A DNA stretch of 64,000 nucleotides from Algoriphagus algorifonticola (lineage in GTDB: Bacteria; Bacteroidota; Bacteroidia; Cytophagales; Cyclobacteriaceae), in NCBI RefSeq assembly GCF_007655305.1, contig NZ_VLOG01000058.1, forward strand, positions 62,001 through 126,000, read 5' to 3'. The notes below the pieces were generated by a model, which was not told where the DNA came from, did no database searches, and worked only from the letters and a program-made list of their open reading frames with translations. The translations under genes and the position numbers were made by a program. Position 1 is the stretch's first letter; each line of letters opens with the position of its first letter. This document shows, in pieces, positions 1-10,108 of the stretch.

Positions 1-1208
<1,208 letters not shown>

Positions 1209-1221
1209 CTATTGAGCCAAT

Positions 1222-4200
1222 TTAATCTAAGGTAATTTCAAGAGCCAAGCCTCTCAGTTCATGAACCAATACGTTGAATGATTCAGGGATGTTAGGCTTA
1301 GGAAGGTTTTCGCCCTTCACAATTGCTTCGTAAGCTTTTGCTCTACCGATTACGTCATCAGATTTTACTGTCAGGATTTCCTGAAGTACGTGAGATGCAC
1401 CGAATGCTTCAAGAGCCCAAACCTCCATCTCTCCGAATCTCTGACCACCAAACTGGGCTTTACCACCCAATGGCTGCTGAGTAATCAAAGAGTAAGGTCC
1501 GATAGATCTTGCGTGCATCTTATCATCTACCAAGTGACCAAGCTTCAGCATGTAAGCTACACCTACAGTCACAGGCTGATCGAATCTTACACCCGACAAA
1601 CCGTCGTAAAGATAAGTACGTCCATAAGCAGGAACTCCCGCAGCCTCGAGTTCAGCGGATACTTCCTCCATAGAAGCACCATCGAAGATCGGAGTAGCAT
1701 ATTTCTTACCTAATTTTTGTCCGGCCCAAGCCAATACTGTTTCGAAAATCTGTCCGATGTTCATTCGAGAAGGTACACCCAGTGGGTTCAAAACGATATC
1801 CATTGGAGTTCCGTCTTCCAAGAAAGGCATGTCTTCGTCTCTTACGATTCTGGCAACAATACCTTTGTTACCGTGACGACCAGCCATCTTATCACCCACT
1901 TTCAGCTTACGCTTCTTAGCGATGTAAACCTTTGCAAGCTGAACGATACCTGCTGGTAATTCGTCTCCAACTTCCAAAGTGAATCTTTCTCTCTTGAATC
2001 TACCACTGATCTCATTTCTTGAGTTAGTGTAGTTTTTCACTAGCTGAACAATCAGATTGTTAGTGTGTGCATCATCAGTCCAATCATCCAAGATGATATC
2101 AGAAATCAAATTCGCCTCTTCAGGAACATTGTAATTAGACTCATCTCTGTAAGGGTTCTTAGCAGGGAATAAGTTGTTTTCAATGTTCTTCGCGTTGAAC
2201 TTCATTCCTTTGGAGATGATTTCATCACCAAACTTATGCTTCACGCCCAAGGAAGTCTTGCCATCCAATATAGTTACCAACTTATTGATCATTCTGGCTC
2301 TGATGCCCAAAAGATCTTTGGAATACTTGGCCTTCAGTTTTTCAACCTCTGCCTTAGCTTTTGCTCTATTGTCTTTGTCCTTCTTAGGTCTGGAGAACAA
2401 TTTGGTTTCGATTACCACACCATTCAAGGATGGAGAAGCTTTCAAAGAAGCATCTTTCACATCACCAGCTTTATCACCGAAGATTGCTCTTAGCAATTTC
2501 TCTTCAGGAGTTGGATCAGTTTCACCTTTTGGAGTAATCTTACCAATAATGATATCTCCTTCTTTTACTTCAGCACCTACTGCGATGATACCGTTTTCGT
2601 CCAAATGCTTCACTGCATCTTCAGAAACGTTAGGGATTTCAGAAGTTAATTCCTCTTCTCCACGCTTAGTATCTCTTACCTCTAGCTGGAATTCTTCAAC
2701 GTGGATGGAAGTAAAGATATCTTCACGAACTACTCGTTCAGAAATTACAATCGCATCCTCGAAGTTGTATCCTTGCCAAGGCATGTAGGCAACTTTCAAG
2801 TTTTTACCCAAGGCCAACTCACCATTGTTGGTAGAGTAACCTTCCACCAATACCTGACCTTTTTCAATTCTCTGCCCCTTCAAAACTAAAGGAGTCAAGT
2901 TGATGGTAGTATCTTGGTTGGTTCTTCTGAACTTAATCAGATCGTAAGTTTTGTATTCATCTGTGAAATTCACCAACAACTCATCATCTGACAAGTCATA
3001 CTTTATGGTGATTTTCTTAGCATCTACATAATCAACTACACCGTCAGCCTCTGCAATAATCAAAGATCTGGAGTCAATAGCAGCTTTTGCTTCTAAGCCT
3101 GTACCTACGATAGGTGCTTCAGCTTTCAACAATGGAACTGCCTGGCGTTGCATGTTGGATCCCATCAATGCACGGTTCGCATCATCATGCTCCAAGAAAG
3201 GAATCAAAGATGCCGCAACAGATACAATTTGGTTTGGAGCAACGTCCATGTAGCTGATTTCAGAAGGCTCCAACACTGGGAAGTCACCTTCAAATCTTGC
3301 TTTTACTCGCTCATTTACGAAAGTTCCTTTTTCATCCAAAGGAGCATTTGCCTGAGCAATGTTATGATCATCTTCTTCTTCTGCAGTCAAGAATACAATA
3401 TCCTCCTGCTTCATTCCTACTTTACCTTCTTTCACCTTTCTATAAGGTGTCTCAAGGAATCCCATGGAATTTACTTTTGCGTGAACGCAAAGAGAAGAAA
3501 TCAAACCGATGTTTGGACCTTCCGGAGTTTCGATAGTACAAAGACGACCATAGTGTGTATAGTGAACGTCACGAACCTCGAAACCTGCTCTTTCTCTGGA
3601 TAGACCACCTGGACCCAAAGCAGAAAGTCTACGCTTGTGCGTCAACTCTGCCAATGGATTGGTTTGATCCATGAACTGAGAAAGCTGGTTGGTACCGAAG
3701 AAAGAGTTGATTACTGAAGAAAGCGTACGAGCGTTGATCAAATCAACTGGTTTGAAGTCTTCGTTGTCACGTACGTTCATACGCTCACGGATTGTTCTGG
3801 CCATTCTAGCCAAACCAACTCCAAACTGGCTATAAAGCTGCTCCCCTACAGTTCTTACTCTTCTATTGGAAAGGTGATCAATATCATCGACTACTGCTTT
3901 AGAGTTGATCAAACCGATCAAATATTTCACGATGGAAATAATATCCTCTTTGGTCAATACGATTTTTTCAGCTTCGATATCCAGACCCAATTTTTTATTG
4001 ATTCTGTATCGGCCTACTTCACCTAAGTCATATCGCTTATCAGAGAAGAACAGAGAATGAATCACCTCACGAGCAGTAGCCTCATCAGGAGCTTCAGTGT
4101 TTCTCAATTGACGGTAAATTACTTCTACCGCTTCTTTCTCTGAGTTAGAATTATCTTTTTGAAGTGTATTGTAGATGATAGAGTAATCGGCAATGTTTAC

Positions 4201-5097
4201 ATCTTCTCTGTGAAGAATGATAGACTTAGAGCCAGAGTCCAAAATCATTTCAATATCCTCATCTGTCAAAACGGTATCACGCTCAAGCAATACTTCGTTT
4301 CTATCGATGGAAACTACCTCACCTGTATCTTCATCTACGAAGTCTTCAACCCATGTTCTCAAAACTCTAGCAGCTAATTTTCTGCCTGCGGCTTTTTTCA
4401 AAGCAGTTTTGGTTGCCGATACTTCTTCAGATAGGCCAAATAAATCCAAAATGTCTTTATCTGAACCGTAACCGATAGCTCTTAGCAAGGTAGTAACAGG
4501 GAATTTCTTCTTACGATCGATGTAAGCATACATGACATTGTTGATGTCAGTAGCAAACTCAATCCAAGAACCCTTGAAAGGAATGATACGGGCAGAGTAT
4601 AATTTCGTACCATTAGTGTGCTTACTTTGAGCAAAAAATACACCTGGTGATCTGTGCAATTGAGATACAATCACACGCTCTGCGCCATTGATTACAAACG
4701 AACCCTTCTCAGTCATGTAAGGCAAGTTGCCTAAGAAAACTTCTTGTTCGATTGTTTCGAAATCCTCATTGTCCTCATCATGGCAAAGTAATCTTAATTT
4801 TGCTTTCAAAGGTACTGAGTAGGTCAAACCACGATCTATACATTCACCCACACTATATTTAGGTGGATCCACTGCATAATCGATAAATTCCAAAGTGAAG
4901 TTTTCTCTGGAATCAGAGATCGGAAAATTCTCAGAAAACACTTTGAATAATCCGTCAGCCCGGCGCTTTTCTGCAGGCGTATCCAGCTGGAAGAAATCTT
5001 TGAAAGACTGCAACTGAATATCGAGAAAATCCGGATAGTCTTTGACCACCTTAATGGAGGAGAAACTTTTCCTTTCGGTTTGATTCTTGATAGCCAA
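1222..5097 (-). CDS. rpoB: RNA polymerase subunit beta
   Basis: Beta subunit of RNA polymerase, 1291 residues, close to the usual length in Bacteroidota. The start [12 protein letters not shown] is unambiguous. The rifampicin-pocket region ([20 protein letters not shown]), the PEGPNIGLI motif and the [16 protein letters not shown] active-site motif are all intact. The protein ends in the rpoC-contacting [15 protein letters not shown]. It lies between rplL (155 bp upstream, with a hairpin in between) and rpoC, the classical order. No frameshift or insertion is visible. Confidence 0.99.
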   Translation of the reverse strand: MAIKNQTERKSFSSIKVVKDYPDFLDIQLQSFKDFFQLDTPAEKRRADGLFKVFSENFPISDSRENFTLEFIDYAVDPPKYSVGECIDRGLTYSVPLKAKLRLLCHDEDNEDFETIEQEVFLGNLPYMTEKGSFVINGAERVIVSQLHRSPGVFFAQSKHTNGTKLYSARIIPFKGSWIEFATDINNVMYAYIDRKKKFPVTTLLRAIGYGSDKDILDLFGLSEEVSATKTALKKAAGRKLAARVLRTWVEDFVDEDTGEVVSIDRNEVLLERDTVLTDEDIEMILDSGSKSIILHREDVNIADYSIIYNTLQKDNSNSEKEAVEVIYRQLRNTEAPDEATAREVIHSLFFSDKRYDLGEVGRYRINKKLGLDIEAEKIVLTKEDIISIVKYLIGLINSKAVVDDIDHLSNRRVRTVGEQLYSQFGVGLARMARTIRERMNVRDNEDFKPVDLINARTLSSVINSFFGTNQLSQFMDQTNPLAELTHKRRLSALGPGGLSRERAGFEVRDVHYTHYGRLCTIETPEGPNIGLISSLCVHAKVNSMGFLETPYRKVKEGKVGMKQEDIVFLTAEEEDDHNIAQANAPLDEKGTFVNERVKARFEGDFPVLEPSEISYMDVAPNQIVSVAASLIPFLEHDDANRALMGSNMQRQAVPLLKAEAPIVGTGLEAKAAIDSRSLIIAEADGVVDYVDAKKITIKYDLSDDELLVNFTDEYKTYDLIKFRRTNQDTTINLTPLVLKGQRIEKGQVLVEGYSTNNGELALGKNLKVAYMPWQGYNFEDAIVISERVVREDIFTSIHVEEFQLEVRDTKRGEEELTSEIPNVSEDAVKHLDENGIIAVGAEVKEGDIIIGKITPKGETDPTPEEKLLRAIFGDKAGDVKDASLKASPSLNGVVIETKLFSRPKKDKDNRAKAKAEVEKLKAKYSKDLLGIRARMINKLVTILDGKTSLGVKHKFGDEIISKGMKFNAKNIENNLFPAKNPYRDESNYNVPEEANLISDIILDDWTDDAHTNNLIVQLVKNYTNSRNEISGRFKRERFTLEVGDELPAGIVQLAKVYIAKKRKLKVGDKMAGRHGNKGIVARIVRDEDMPFLEDGTPMDIVLNPLGVPSRMNIGQIFETVLAWAGQKLGKKYATPIFDGASMEEVSAELEAAGVPAYGRTYLYDGLSGVRFDQPVTVGVAYMLKLGHLVDDKMHARSIGPYSLITQQPLGGKAQFGGQRFGEMEVWALEAFGASHVLQEILTVKSDDVIGRAKAYEAIVKGENLPKPNIPESFNVLVHELRGLALEITLD

Positions 5098-5169
5098 GGT
5101 AGTGTATGTTTATAGTGAAATTAAATAACGAAATATTAATATTTTCGCAAGAAATAATGCAATTTTTTA

Positions 5170-5214
5170 CCTGTGCATAAACAGGAAAAGACCTGACTTG
5201 TATAGTCAGGTCTT
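5170..5214 (-). terminator. Hairpin pair between rplL and rpoB, likely attenuator
   Basis: A perfect 10-bp inverted repeat (AAGACCTGAC at 5188-5197 and its complement at 5205-5214, 7-nt loop) lies in the 155-bp gap between rplL and rpoB. Read on the minus strand, the stem is followed by TTTTCC, a short U-rich tail. A second, weaker hairpin (CCTGT/ACAGG, 5170-5185) follows at once. Position and shape fit a partial terminator that lowers rpoBC output relative to ribosomal proteins, as known for the rplL-rpoB gap of Escherichia coli. The attenuator role is inferred. Confidence 0.6.
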
Positions 5215-5252
5215 AGGGCTAAACCTAAACCAGATGGTTCGGTTTCGCCAAA

Positions 5253-5636
5253 TTATTTGATCTCTACTTCAGCACCAGCTTCTTCTAGAGACTTCTTCAA
5301 GCCTTCAGCTTCGTCTTTAGCGATACCTTCTTTCAAAGCTTTAGGAGCAGAATCCACTAGGTCTTTAGCTTCTTTCAAGCCAAGTCCAGTCAATTCTTTT
5401 ACAAGCTTAACTACTGCAAGTTTCTGACCACCAGCTGCCTTCAAGATAACGTCAAAAGAAGTCTTCTCTTCTTCTGCAGCGCCACCGTCAGCACCACCAG
5501 CAGCAGGACCTGCAACAGCAACTGCCGCAGCAGCTGGTTCGATTCCGTACTGATCCTTAAGGATATCTGTCAATTCTTTAACCTCTTTTACAGTCAAGTT
5601 TACCAACTGATCTGCAAGTTGTGTAAGATCTGCCAT
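5253..5636 (-). CDS. rplL: 50S ribosomal protein L7/L12
   Basis: Stalk protein of the large ribosomal subunit that recruits translation GTPases, 127 residues. The N-terminal dimerisation helix ([20 protein letters not shown]), the Ala/Gly-rich hinge around residues 35-55 and the C-terminal domain with [17 protein letters not shown] and [16 protein letters not shown] are all present. It follows rplJ by 47 bp. The hinge is rich in Ala and Gly, as usual for this protein. Confidence 0.98.
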   Translation of the reverse strand: MADLTQLADQLVNLTVKEVKELTDILKDQYGIEPAAAAVAVAGPAAGGADGGAAEEEKTSFDVILKAAGGQKLAVVKLVKELTGLGLKEAKDLVDSAPKALKEGIAKDEAEGLKKSLEEAGAEVEIK

Positions 5637-5683
5637 CGTATTATTAATTTAAATTTTTCGTGATTTGTGATTGAATTGAAGTA

Positions 5684-6223
5684 TTATTTTTCTTCTCTGC
5701 TTTCGAGGGCCTTAAGCACACCAGAGATGTTGTTTTGGCCACTTTGCAATGCAGAGATGAGGTTCATTGCAGGAGACTGTAGCAAACCGATAAGGTCGCC
5801 CAACAACTCTTGCTTTGATTTAAGATTAGAGAGCATTTCAAGGTTTGCTTCTCCTACGAAAACATCCGTATCAATAGAAGCACCTTTGAATTTTGGTCTC
5901 GTCTCTTTTTTACCTATTTTTTTTCTGAAATCCAGCAACACTTTTGCTGGCAGGTTACTGGTCTCTTTGGAGAAAATAATTCCAGAGAATCCTTTCAATG
6001 AACTATCCAACTGTGAGAAGTCTGCATCCAGATTTTCCAAAGCTTTTTTGATCAATGTGTTTTTGTACACTTTGTACTCAACACCCTTCTCAAAACATGC
6101 TCTTCTGAAAGCGTTCACTTCCTTCACACTGAATCCTCCTGCATCTGTGATGTAGAAGAAAGGGTTTTCTCTAAATTTCTCGGTAAGACCGTCGATTATT
6201 TCTTTCTTTTCGTCTCTAGTCAT
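5684..6223 (-). CDS. rplJ: 50S ribosomal protein L10
   Basis: Stalk base protein that anchors L7/L12 dimers, 179 residues. The N-terminus MTRDEKKEIIDGLTEKF and the body with NAFRRACFEKGVEYKVYKNTL match the family. The C-terminal helix that binds L7/L12 is at about 150-175. It starts 2 bp after the rplA stop, so it is translationally coupled to rplA, and precedes rplL. Confidence 0.97.
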   Translation of the reverse strand: MTRDEKKEIIDGLTEKFRENPFFYITDAGGFSVKEVNAFRRACFEKGVEYKVYKNTLIKKALENLDADFSQLDSSLKGFSGIIFSKETSNLPAKVLLDFRKKIGKKETRPKFKGASIDTDVFVGEANLEMLSNLKSKQELLGDLIGLLQSPAMNLISALQSGQNNISGVLKALESREEK

Positions 6224-6225
6224 GA

Positions 6226-6924
6226 TTATATACCTTGAATACTACCCTTGTCCACTGCGATACCAGGAGACATTGTACTGGATAATGAAATACTCTTGAA
6301 ATATGTTCCCTTAGAAGATGCCGGCTTAAGCTTGGAGATAGTTAAGATCAACTCTCTCACATTTTCCTGAATTTTTTCAGGGCTGAAAGACACCTTACCT
6401 ACGCTCGCGTGAATGATACCGAATTTGTCAACTTTAAAGTCGATTTTACCAGCCTTCACTTCTTTTACAGCTTTACCTACTTCTAGAGTTACCGTTCCTG
6501 CTTTAGGATTTGGCATAAGACCTCTCGGTCCCAATACTCTACCTAGTCTACCTACTTTTGCCATTACGTTAGGCATAGTGATGATGACATCAATGTCAGT
6601 CCATCCGCCTTCGATTTTAGCAATGTAGTCGTCCAATCCAACGTAATCTGCACCTGCTTCTTTAGCTTCTGCTTCTTTATCAGGAGTGCAAAGTACCAAT
6701 ACTTTGATATCTTTACCTGTACCATGAGGAAGGGCAACAACCCCTCTTACCATTTGATCTGCTTTACGAGGATCAACGCCCAAACGAACGTCTACATCGA
6801 CAGAAGCATCAAACTTCGTCATGGTGATTTCCTTCACGATAGAAGAAGCTGCCTCCAGGGAGTACATTTGGCTTGGGTCGTACTTAGAAAGAGCTTCTTT
6901 TTGCTTTTTTGTTAACTTAGCCAT
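6226..6924 (-). CDS. rplA: 50S ribosomal protein L1
   Basis: L1 stalk protein that binds 23S rRNA near the E site, 232 residues. The family signature around residues 120-140 ([21 protein letters not shown]) and the [14 protein letters not shown] segment are intact. In other bacteria L1 represses its own operon by binding its mRNA; no such site was worked out here. It follows rplK by 10 bp and overlaps nothing. Confidence 0.98.
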   Translation of the reverse strand: MAKLTKKQKEALSKYDPSQMYSLEAASSIVKEITMTKFDASVDVDVRLGVDPRKADQMVRGVVALPHGTGKDIKVLVLCTPDKEAEAKEAGADYVGLDDYIAKIEGGWTDIDVIITMPNVMAKVGRLGRVLGPRGLMPNPKAGTVTLEVGKAVKEVKAGKIDFKVDKFGIIHASVGKVSFSPEKIQENVRELILTISKLKPASSKGTYFKSISLSSTMSPGIAVDKGSIQGI

Positions 6925-6934
6925 TTTTGTTTAT

Positions 6935-7378
6935 TTATACTTCCCAAGGGGCTTTACCAGATACTGTGATTCCCATGCTTCTAGCGGTACCAGCAACCAT
7001 TTTCATGGCAGATTCCACTTTGAAGGCATTCAGGTCAGGCATTTTTACTTCCGCGATCTCTTTTACCTGATCCCAGGTAACAGATCCTACCTTCTTACGG
7101 TTAGGCTCTGCGGAACCGCTTTTAAGTTTCGCAGCTTCCAACAGCATATTTGCAGCCGGAGGAGTTTTTACTACGAAATCAAAAGACTTGTCCGAATAGA
7201 TAGTAATCAATACTGGCAACGTCTGTCCCATTTTATCTTGGGTACGTGCATTGTATTGCTTACAGAACTCCATGATGTTCAAACCCTTGGAACCAAGAGC
7301 CGGACCAACTGGAGGTGACGGATTTGCCTGGCCACCTTTCACTTGCAGTTTTAAATAACCAGTGATTTCCTTAGCCAT
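6935..7378 (-). CDS. rplK: 50S ribosomal protein L11
   Basis: L11 of the GTPase-associated centre, 147 residues. The N-terminal domain with [20 protein letters not shown] and the C-terminal RNA-binding domain ending in [16 protein letters not shown] are complete. It starts 3 bp downstream of nusG, so the two are coupled, and heads the ribosomal protein part of the operon. Confidence 0.98.
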   Translation of the reverse strand: MAKEITGYLKLQVKGGQANPSPPVGPALGSKGLNIMEFCKQYNARTQDKMGQTLPVLITIYSDKSFDFVVKTPPAANMLLEAAKLKSGSAEPNRKKVGSVTWDQVKEIAEVKMPDLNAFKVESAMKMVAGTARSMGITVSGKAPWEV

Positions 7379-7381
7379 TGC

Positions 7382-7939
7382 TTAGTCTTGTTTTTCTACT
7401 TGTATAAAGTTTAATTCAACAGGAGTATTTCGACCGAAGATCTTGACCATAACATTCAATTTCTTCTTGTCATCAAATACTTCCTCAATAGTCCCGGTAA
7501 ATCCACTGAAGGGCCCATCCATTACCTTAACGGACTCTCCGACTATAAATGGTGTATCTAACTTCTCGGCAAACTCATCAATCTCCTCAACCTTTCCTAA
7601 GATACGGTTGACTTCTGACTGGCGTAATGGTTCAGGGGTTTTGGAAGCTCCCCCCTGGTTTGATCCAAGAAATCCGATGACGCCCGGAATGCTTGTTATT
7701 ACGTGATTGGCTTCACCATTGGAGAGATCAGCATTGACTAAAACGTATCCAGGAAAGAAATTTCTTTCTCGAACACGCTTCTTGCCATTACGCATCTCAT
7801 ATACTTTCTCAGAAGGAATCAGGACCTCAGGAATGAATTCTTCAATCTTCTGTCTCTGGATCTCATTGTCCAGATAAGTCTTAGTCTTCTTTTCCTGTCC
7901 CGCTACTACTCTGAGTACGTACCATTTATGTTCAGCCAT
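7382..7939 (-). CDS. nusG: Transcription termination/antitermination factor NusG
   Basis: NusG links RNA polymerase to ribosomes and Rho, 185 residues. The NGN domain ([19 protein letters not shown], then FFPGYVLV around residues 63-70) is followed by the KOW domain near the C-terminus ([18 protein letters not shown]). A loop rich in Gly, Ala and Lys ([15 protein letters not shown]) sits between them. It follows secE by 18 bp. Confidence 0.98.
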   Translation of the reverse strand: MAEHKWYVLRVVAGQEKKTKTYLDNEIQRQKIEEFIPEVLIPSEKVYEMRNGKKRVRERNFFPGYVLVNADLSNGEANHVITSIPGVIGFLGSNQGGASKTPEPLRQSEVNRILGKVEEIDEFAEKLDTPFIVGESVKVMDGPFSGFTGTIEEVFDDKKKLNVMVKIFGRNTPVELNFIQVEKQD

Positions 7940-7957
7940 TCTGTAATGTCAATTCAA

Positions 7958-8146
7958 TTAGAACAAATCATAAAACCAAGTCATGATGTTTTCAAATCCC
8001 AAATCGATCACACCTATAAATAGCGCGAAGATTAAAGATGCTACCAACACCAATACCGCAGAATTTTGCAGAAATGAAAACTTAGGCCAAGTGACCTTGT
8101 TTTTCATCTCATCATACGATTCGAGGACAAAGTTTTTTAGATTCAT
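7958..8146 (-). CDS. secE: Preprotein translocase subunit SecE
   Basis: Small subunit of the SecYEG channel, 62 residues. The ATG at 8146 gives MNLKNFVLESYDEMKNKVTWP, the conserved cytosolic helix with the VTWP motif, followed by one membrane helix (about residues 28-50). The open frame extends further upstream, but that extension would translate into the tRNA-Trp gene, so it is not the start. Its place between tRNA-Trp and nusG is the standard one. Confidence 0.95.
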   Translation of the reverse strand: MNLKNFVLESYDEMKNKVTWPKFSFLQNSAVLVLVASLIFALFIGVIDLGFENIMTWFYDLF

Positions 8147-8161
8147 AGTGTAATAACTTAC

Positions 8162-8236
8162 TGGCACGGGCAGAGAGATTCGAACTCCCATCAACGGTTT
8201 TGGAGACCGCTATTCTGCCATTGAACTATGCCCGTG
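8162..8236 (-). tRNA. tRNA-Trp (anticodon CCA)
   Basis: On the minus strand the cloverleaf begins CACGGGCATAGTTCAATGG. The anticodon loop is CTCCAAA and the T-arm is GGGAGTTCGAATCTCTC. The acceptor stem CACGGGC pairs with GCCCGTG, and the 3' CCA is encoded (8162-8164). It lies between tuf and secE. Confidence 0.97.
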
Positions 8237-8293
8237 TGAATGAACGCTCCGCTAATGGGAACGCAAAATTAGAGATAACTCTCTTAAGAAACA

Positions 8294-8325
8294 AATGCGA
8301 TCCCAAAAAACTTCAGGATCGCATT
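8294..8325 (-). terminator. Hairpin downstream of tuf
   Basis: A perfect 10-bp inverted repeat (AATGCGATCC at 8294-8303 and its complement at 8316-8325, 12-nt loop) lies 21 bp after the tuf stop. On the minus strand the 3' side is only moderately U-rich (TGTTTCTT), so it may act as a partial terminator or processing hairpin that reduces readthrough from tuf into tRNA-Trp and secE. Confidence 0.55.
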
Positions 8326-8346
8326 GTATATTAAAGATTCAGATGA

Positions 8347-9534
8347 TTAGTCTAGAATTTCAGTTACCTGACCAGCACCTACTGTTCTACCACCTTCTCT
8401 GATAGCGAATCGAAGACCTTTCTCCAATGCAACAGCATTCAACAAGTTAACTTCGATAGTAACGTTATCACCAGGCATCACCATTTCAACGTTTTCTGGA
8501 AGTTTGATCTCACCAGTTACGTCAGTAGTTCTTAAGTAGAACTGAGGTCTGTACTTGTTAAAGAATGGAGTATGACGTCCACCTTCTTCTTTAGAAAGCA
8601 CGTAAACTTCAGCTTTGAAGTGTGCGTGAGGTTTCACAGAACCTGGCTTACAAATGATCATACCTCTCTTGATTTGAGATTTTTCAATACCTCTCAACAA
8701 CAAACCTACGTTGTCCCCAGCTTCACCTCTGTCAAGAATCTTACGGAACATCTCTACACCAGTAACTGTAGACTTTAGTCCTTCTGCACCCATACCGATG
8801 ATATCAACTGGTTCGCCAGAGTTAATTACACCTCTTTCAATTCTACCAGTTGCTACAGTACCACGACCAGTGATCGAGAATACGTCTTCAACAGGCATCA
8901 AGAAATCCTTGTCAATCGCTCTTTCAGGAAGAGGAATGTAAGTATCTACTGCATTCATCAATTCCATTACAGTTTCAACCCACTTCTCCTCACCGTTCAA
9001 GGCACCAAGTGCTGAACCTGCGATAACTGGAATGTTGTCTCCGTCGAATTCATAGAAAGAAAGCAGCTCTCTGATTTCCATTTCCACAAGCTCAAGAAGC
9101 TCAGGATCATCAACCATATCCACTTTGTTCATGAAAACAACCAATTGAGGTACACCTACCTGGCGAGCCAAAAGGATGTGCTCTCTAGTTTGTGGCATTG
9201 GTCCGTCAGTTGCGGCTACCACTAGGATAGCACCGTCCATCTGGGCAGCACCAGTTACCATGTTTTTAACGTAGTCAGCGTGACCTGGACAGTCTACGTG
9301 TGCGTAGTGTCTGTTTTCAGTCTGATATTCTACGTGAGAAGTATTAATGGTAATACCTCTTTCTTTTTCTTCCGGAGCGTTATCAATGGAAGAGAAATCT
9401 CTTAGTTCAGAAAGACCTTTTTTTGCCAATACGGTAGTAATGGCGGCAGTCAAAGTTGTTTTGCCATGGTCTACGTGTCCAATCGTACCGATGTTAACGT
9501 GCGGCTTGGAACGGTCGAATGTTGCTTTTGCCAT
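8347..9534 (-). CDS. tuf: Elongation factor Tu
   Basis: EF-Tu delivers aminoacyl-tRNA to the ribosome, 395 residues. The G1 loop GHVDHGKT (19-26), DCPGHADYV and the NKVD specificity motif are present, as are domains 2 and 3 ending in [14 protein letters not shown]. It sits between tRNA-Thr and tRNA-Trp, and the tRNAs upstream are probably co-transcribed with it from the promoter at 10014-10044. Confidence 0.99.
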   Translation of the reverse strand: MAKATFDRSKPHVNIGTIGHVDHGKTTLTAAITTVLAKKGLSELRDFSSIDNAPEEKERGITINTSHVEYQTENRHYAHVDCPGHADYVKNMVTGAAQMDGAILVVAATDGPMPQTREHILLARQVGVPQLVVFMNKVDMVDDPELLELVEMEIRELLSFYEFDGDNIPVIAGSALGALNGEEKWVETVMELMNAVDTYIPLPERAIDKDFLMPVEDVFSITGRGTVATGRIERGVINSGEPVDIIGMGAEGLKSTVTGVEMFRKILDRGEAGDNVGLLLRGIEKSQIKRGMIICKPGSVKPHAHFKAEVYVLSKEEGGRHTPFFNKYRPQFYLRTTDVTGEIKLPENVEMVMPGDNVTIEVNLLNAVALEKGLRFAIREGGRTVGAGQVTEILD

Positions 9535-9594
9535 GCGTGAAAATCCTCAGTTTAAGTTTAAAGATATGTTTAGATTTAATTTAAAGCCGTTATG

Positions 9595-9666
9595 AGCCAA
9601 CGACGGGATTTGAACCCGTGACCCCTTCCTTACCAAGGAAGTACTCTACCCCTGAGCTACGTCGGC
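9595..9666 (-). tRNA. tRNA-Thr (anticodon GGT)
   Basis: The minus strand begins GCCGACGTAGCTCAGGGG. The anticodon stem-loop is CTTCC-TTGGTAA-GGAAG and the T-arm contains GGGTTCAAATCCC. The 7-bp acceptor stem GCCGACG/CGTTGGC has one G-U pair. CCA is not encoded. Confidence 0.96.
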
Positions 9667-9699
9667 TTATGACCCGATGCTTTTCAGAGAAAAGCATAG

Positions 9700-9772
9700 A
9701 GCGGGAGACGAGGCTCGAACCCGCGACCTGCAGCTTGGAAGGCTGCCGCTCTACCAACTGAGCTACTCCCGC
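9700..9772 (-). tRNA. tRNA-Gly (anticodon TCC)
   Basis: The minus strand begins GCGGGAGTAGCTCAGTTGG. The anticodon stem-loop is GCAGC-CTTCCAA-GCTGC, the T-arm is GCGGGTTCGAGCCTCGT, and the acceptor GCGGGAG pairs with CTCCCGC. CCA is not encoded. Confidence 0.97.
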
Positions 9773-9877
9773 TTTTAATAATTCAACCGACTCAGGTGGT
9801 ACCCTAATCGATCCGGCTACGCCGAATATTTTTTCGCCCTGCAAAACTAGGAAAAAATTTCACATTTAGGCAATTTG

Positions 9878-9960
9878 TGGGGGAAACAGGATTCGAACCT
9901 GTGAAGACATAAGTCAACGGATTTACAGTCCGTCCCAGTTGGCCGCTTTGGTATTCCCCC
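9878..9960 (-). tRNA. tRNA-Tyr (anticodon GTA)
   Basis: An 83-nt class II tRNA with a long variable arm. The minus strand begins GGGGGAATACCAAAGCGG. The anticodon stem-loop is ACGGA-CTGTAAA-TCCGT, and a variable arm of about 14 nt follows. The acceptor GGGGGAA pairs with TTCCCCC and the discriminator base is A. It is the first gene after the operon promoter. Confidence 0.96.
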
Positions 9961-10013
9961 AACTAGCGTTAAGAATTCAAGTTTTTTTCATCTCTTGATG
10001 TCTTAACGGATGG

Positions 10014-10044
10014 CAAAATTATAGCCTTTTCCGAAAGATTCAAA
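10014..10044 (-). promoter_or_regulatory. Promoter of the tRNA-Tyr/tuf/rpoBC operon
   Basis: On the minus strand TTTG (10041-10044) is followed after exactly 19 bp by TAATTTTG (10014-10021). This is a full match to the Bacteroidota housekeeping consensus TTTG-N19-TAnnTTTG. Transcription should start near 10007, about 50 nt before tRNA-Tyr. Confidence 0.85.
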
Positions 10045-10108
10045 GCATGGATTTTATTTTTAAAAATATTTTATCCCTAAATGCTCCAATTCTTTCTAAA
10101 TCAATGAA

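Noticed and set aside
2174-2788. 204-residue plus-strand frame inside rpoB
   Set aside because: Antisense shadow of a highly conserved gene; composition follows rpoB codons.
5667-6155. 162-residue plus-strand frame over rplJ
   Set aside because: Antisense shadow of rplJ.
7852-8194. Longer SecE start at 8194
   Set aside because: The extra residues would be translated from tRNA-Trp; the ATG at 8146 gives the normal SecE N-terminus.
9590-9844. 84-residue minus-strand frame across the tRNA-Thr and tRNA-Gly genes
   Set aside because: It translates structural RNA and has no independent support.
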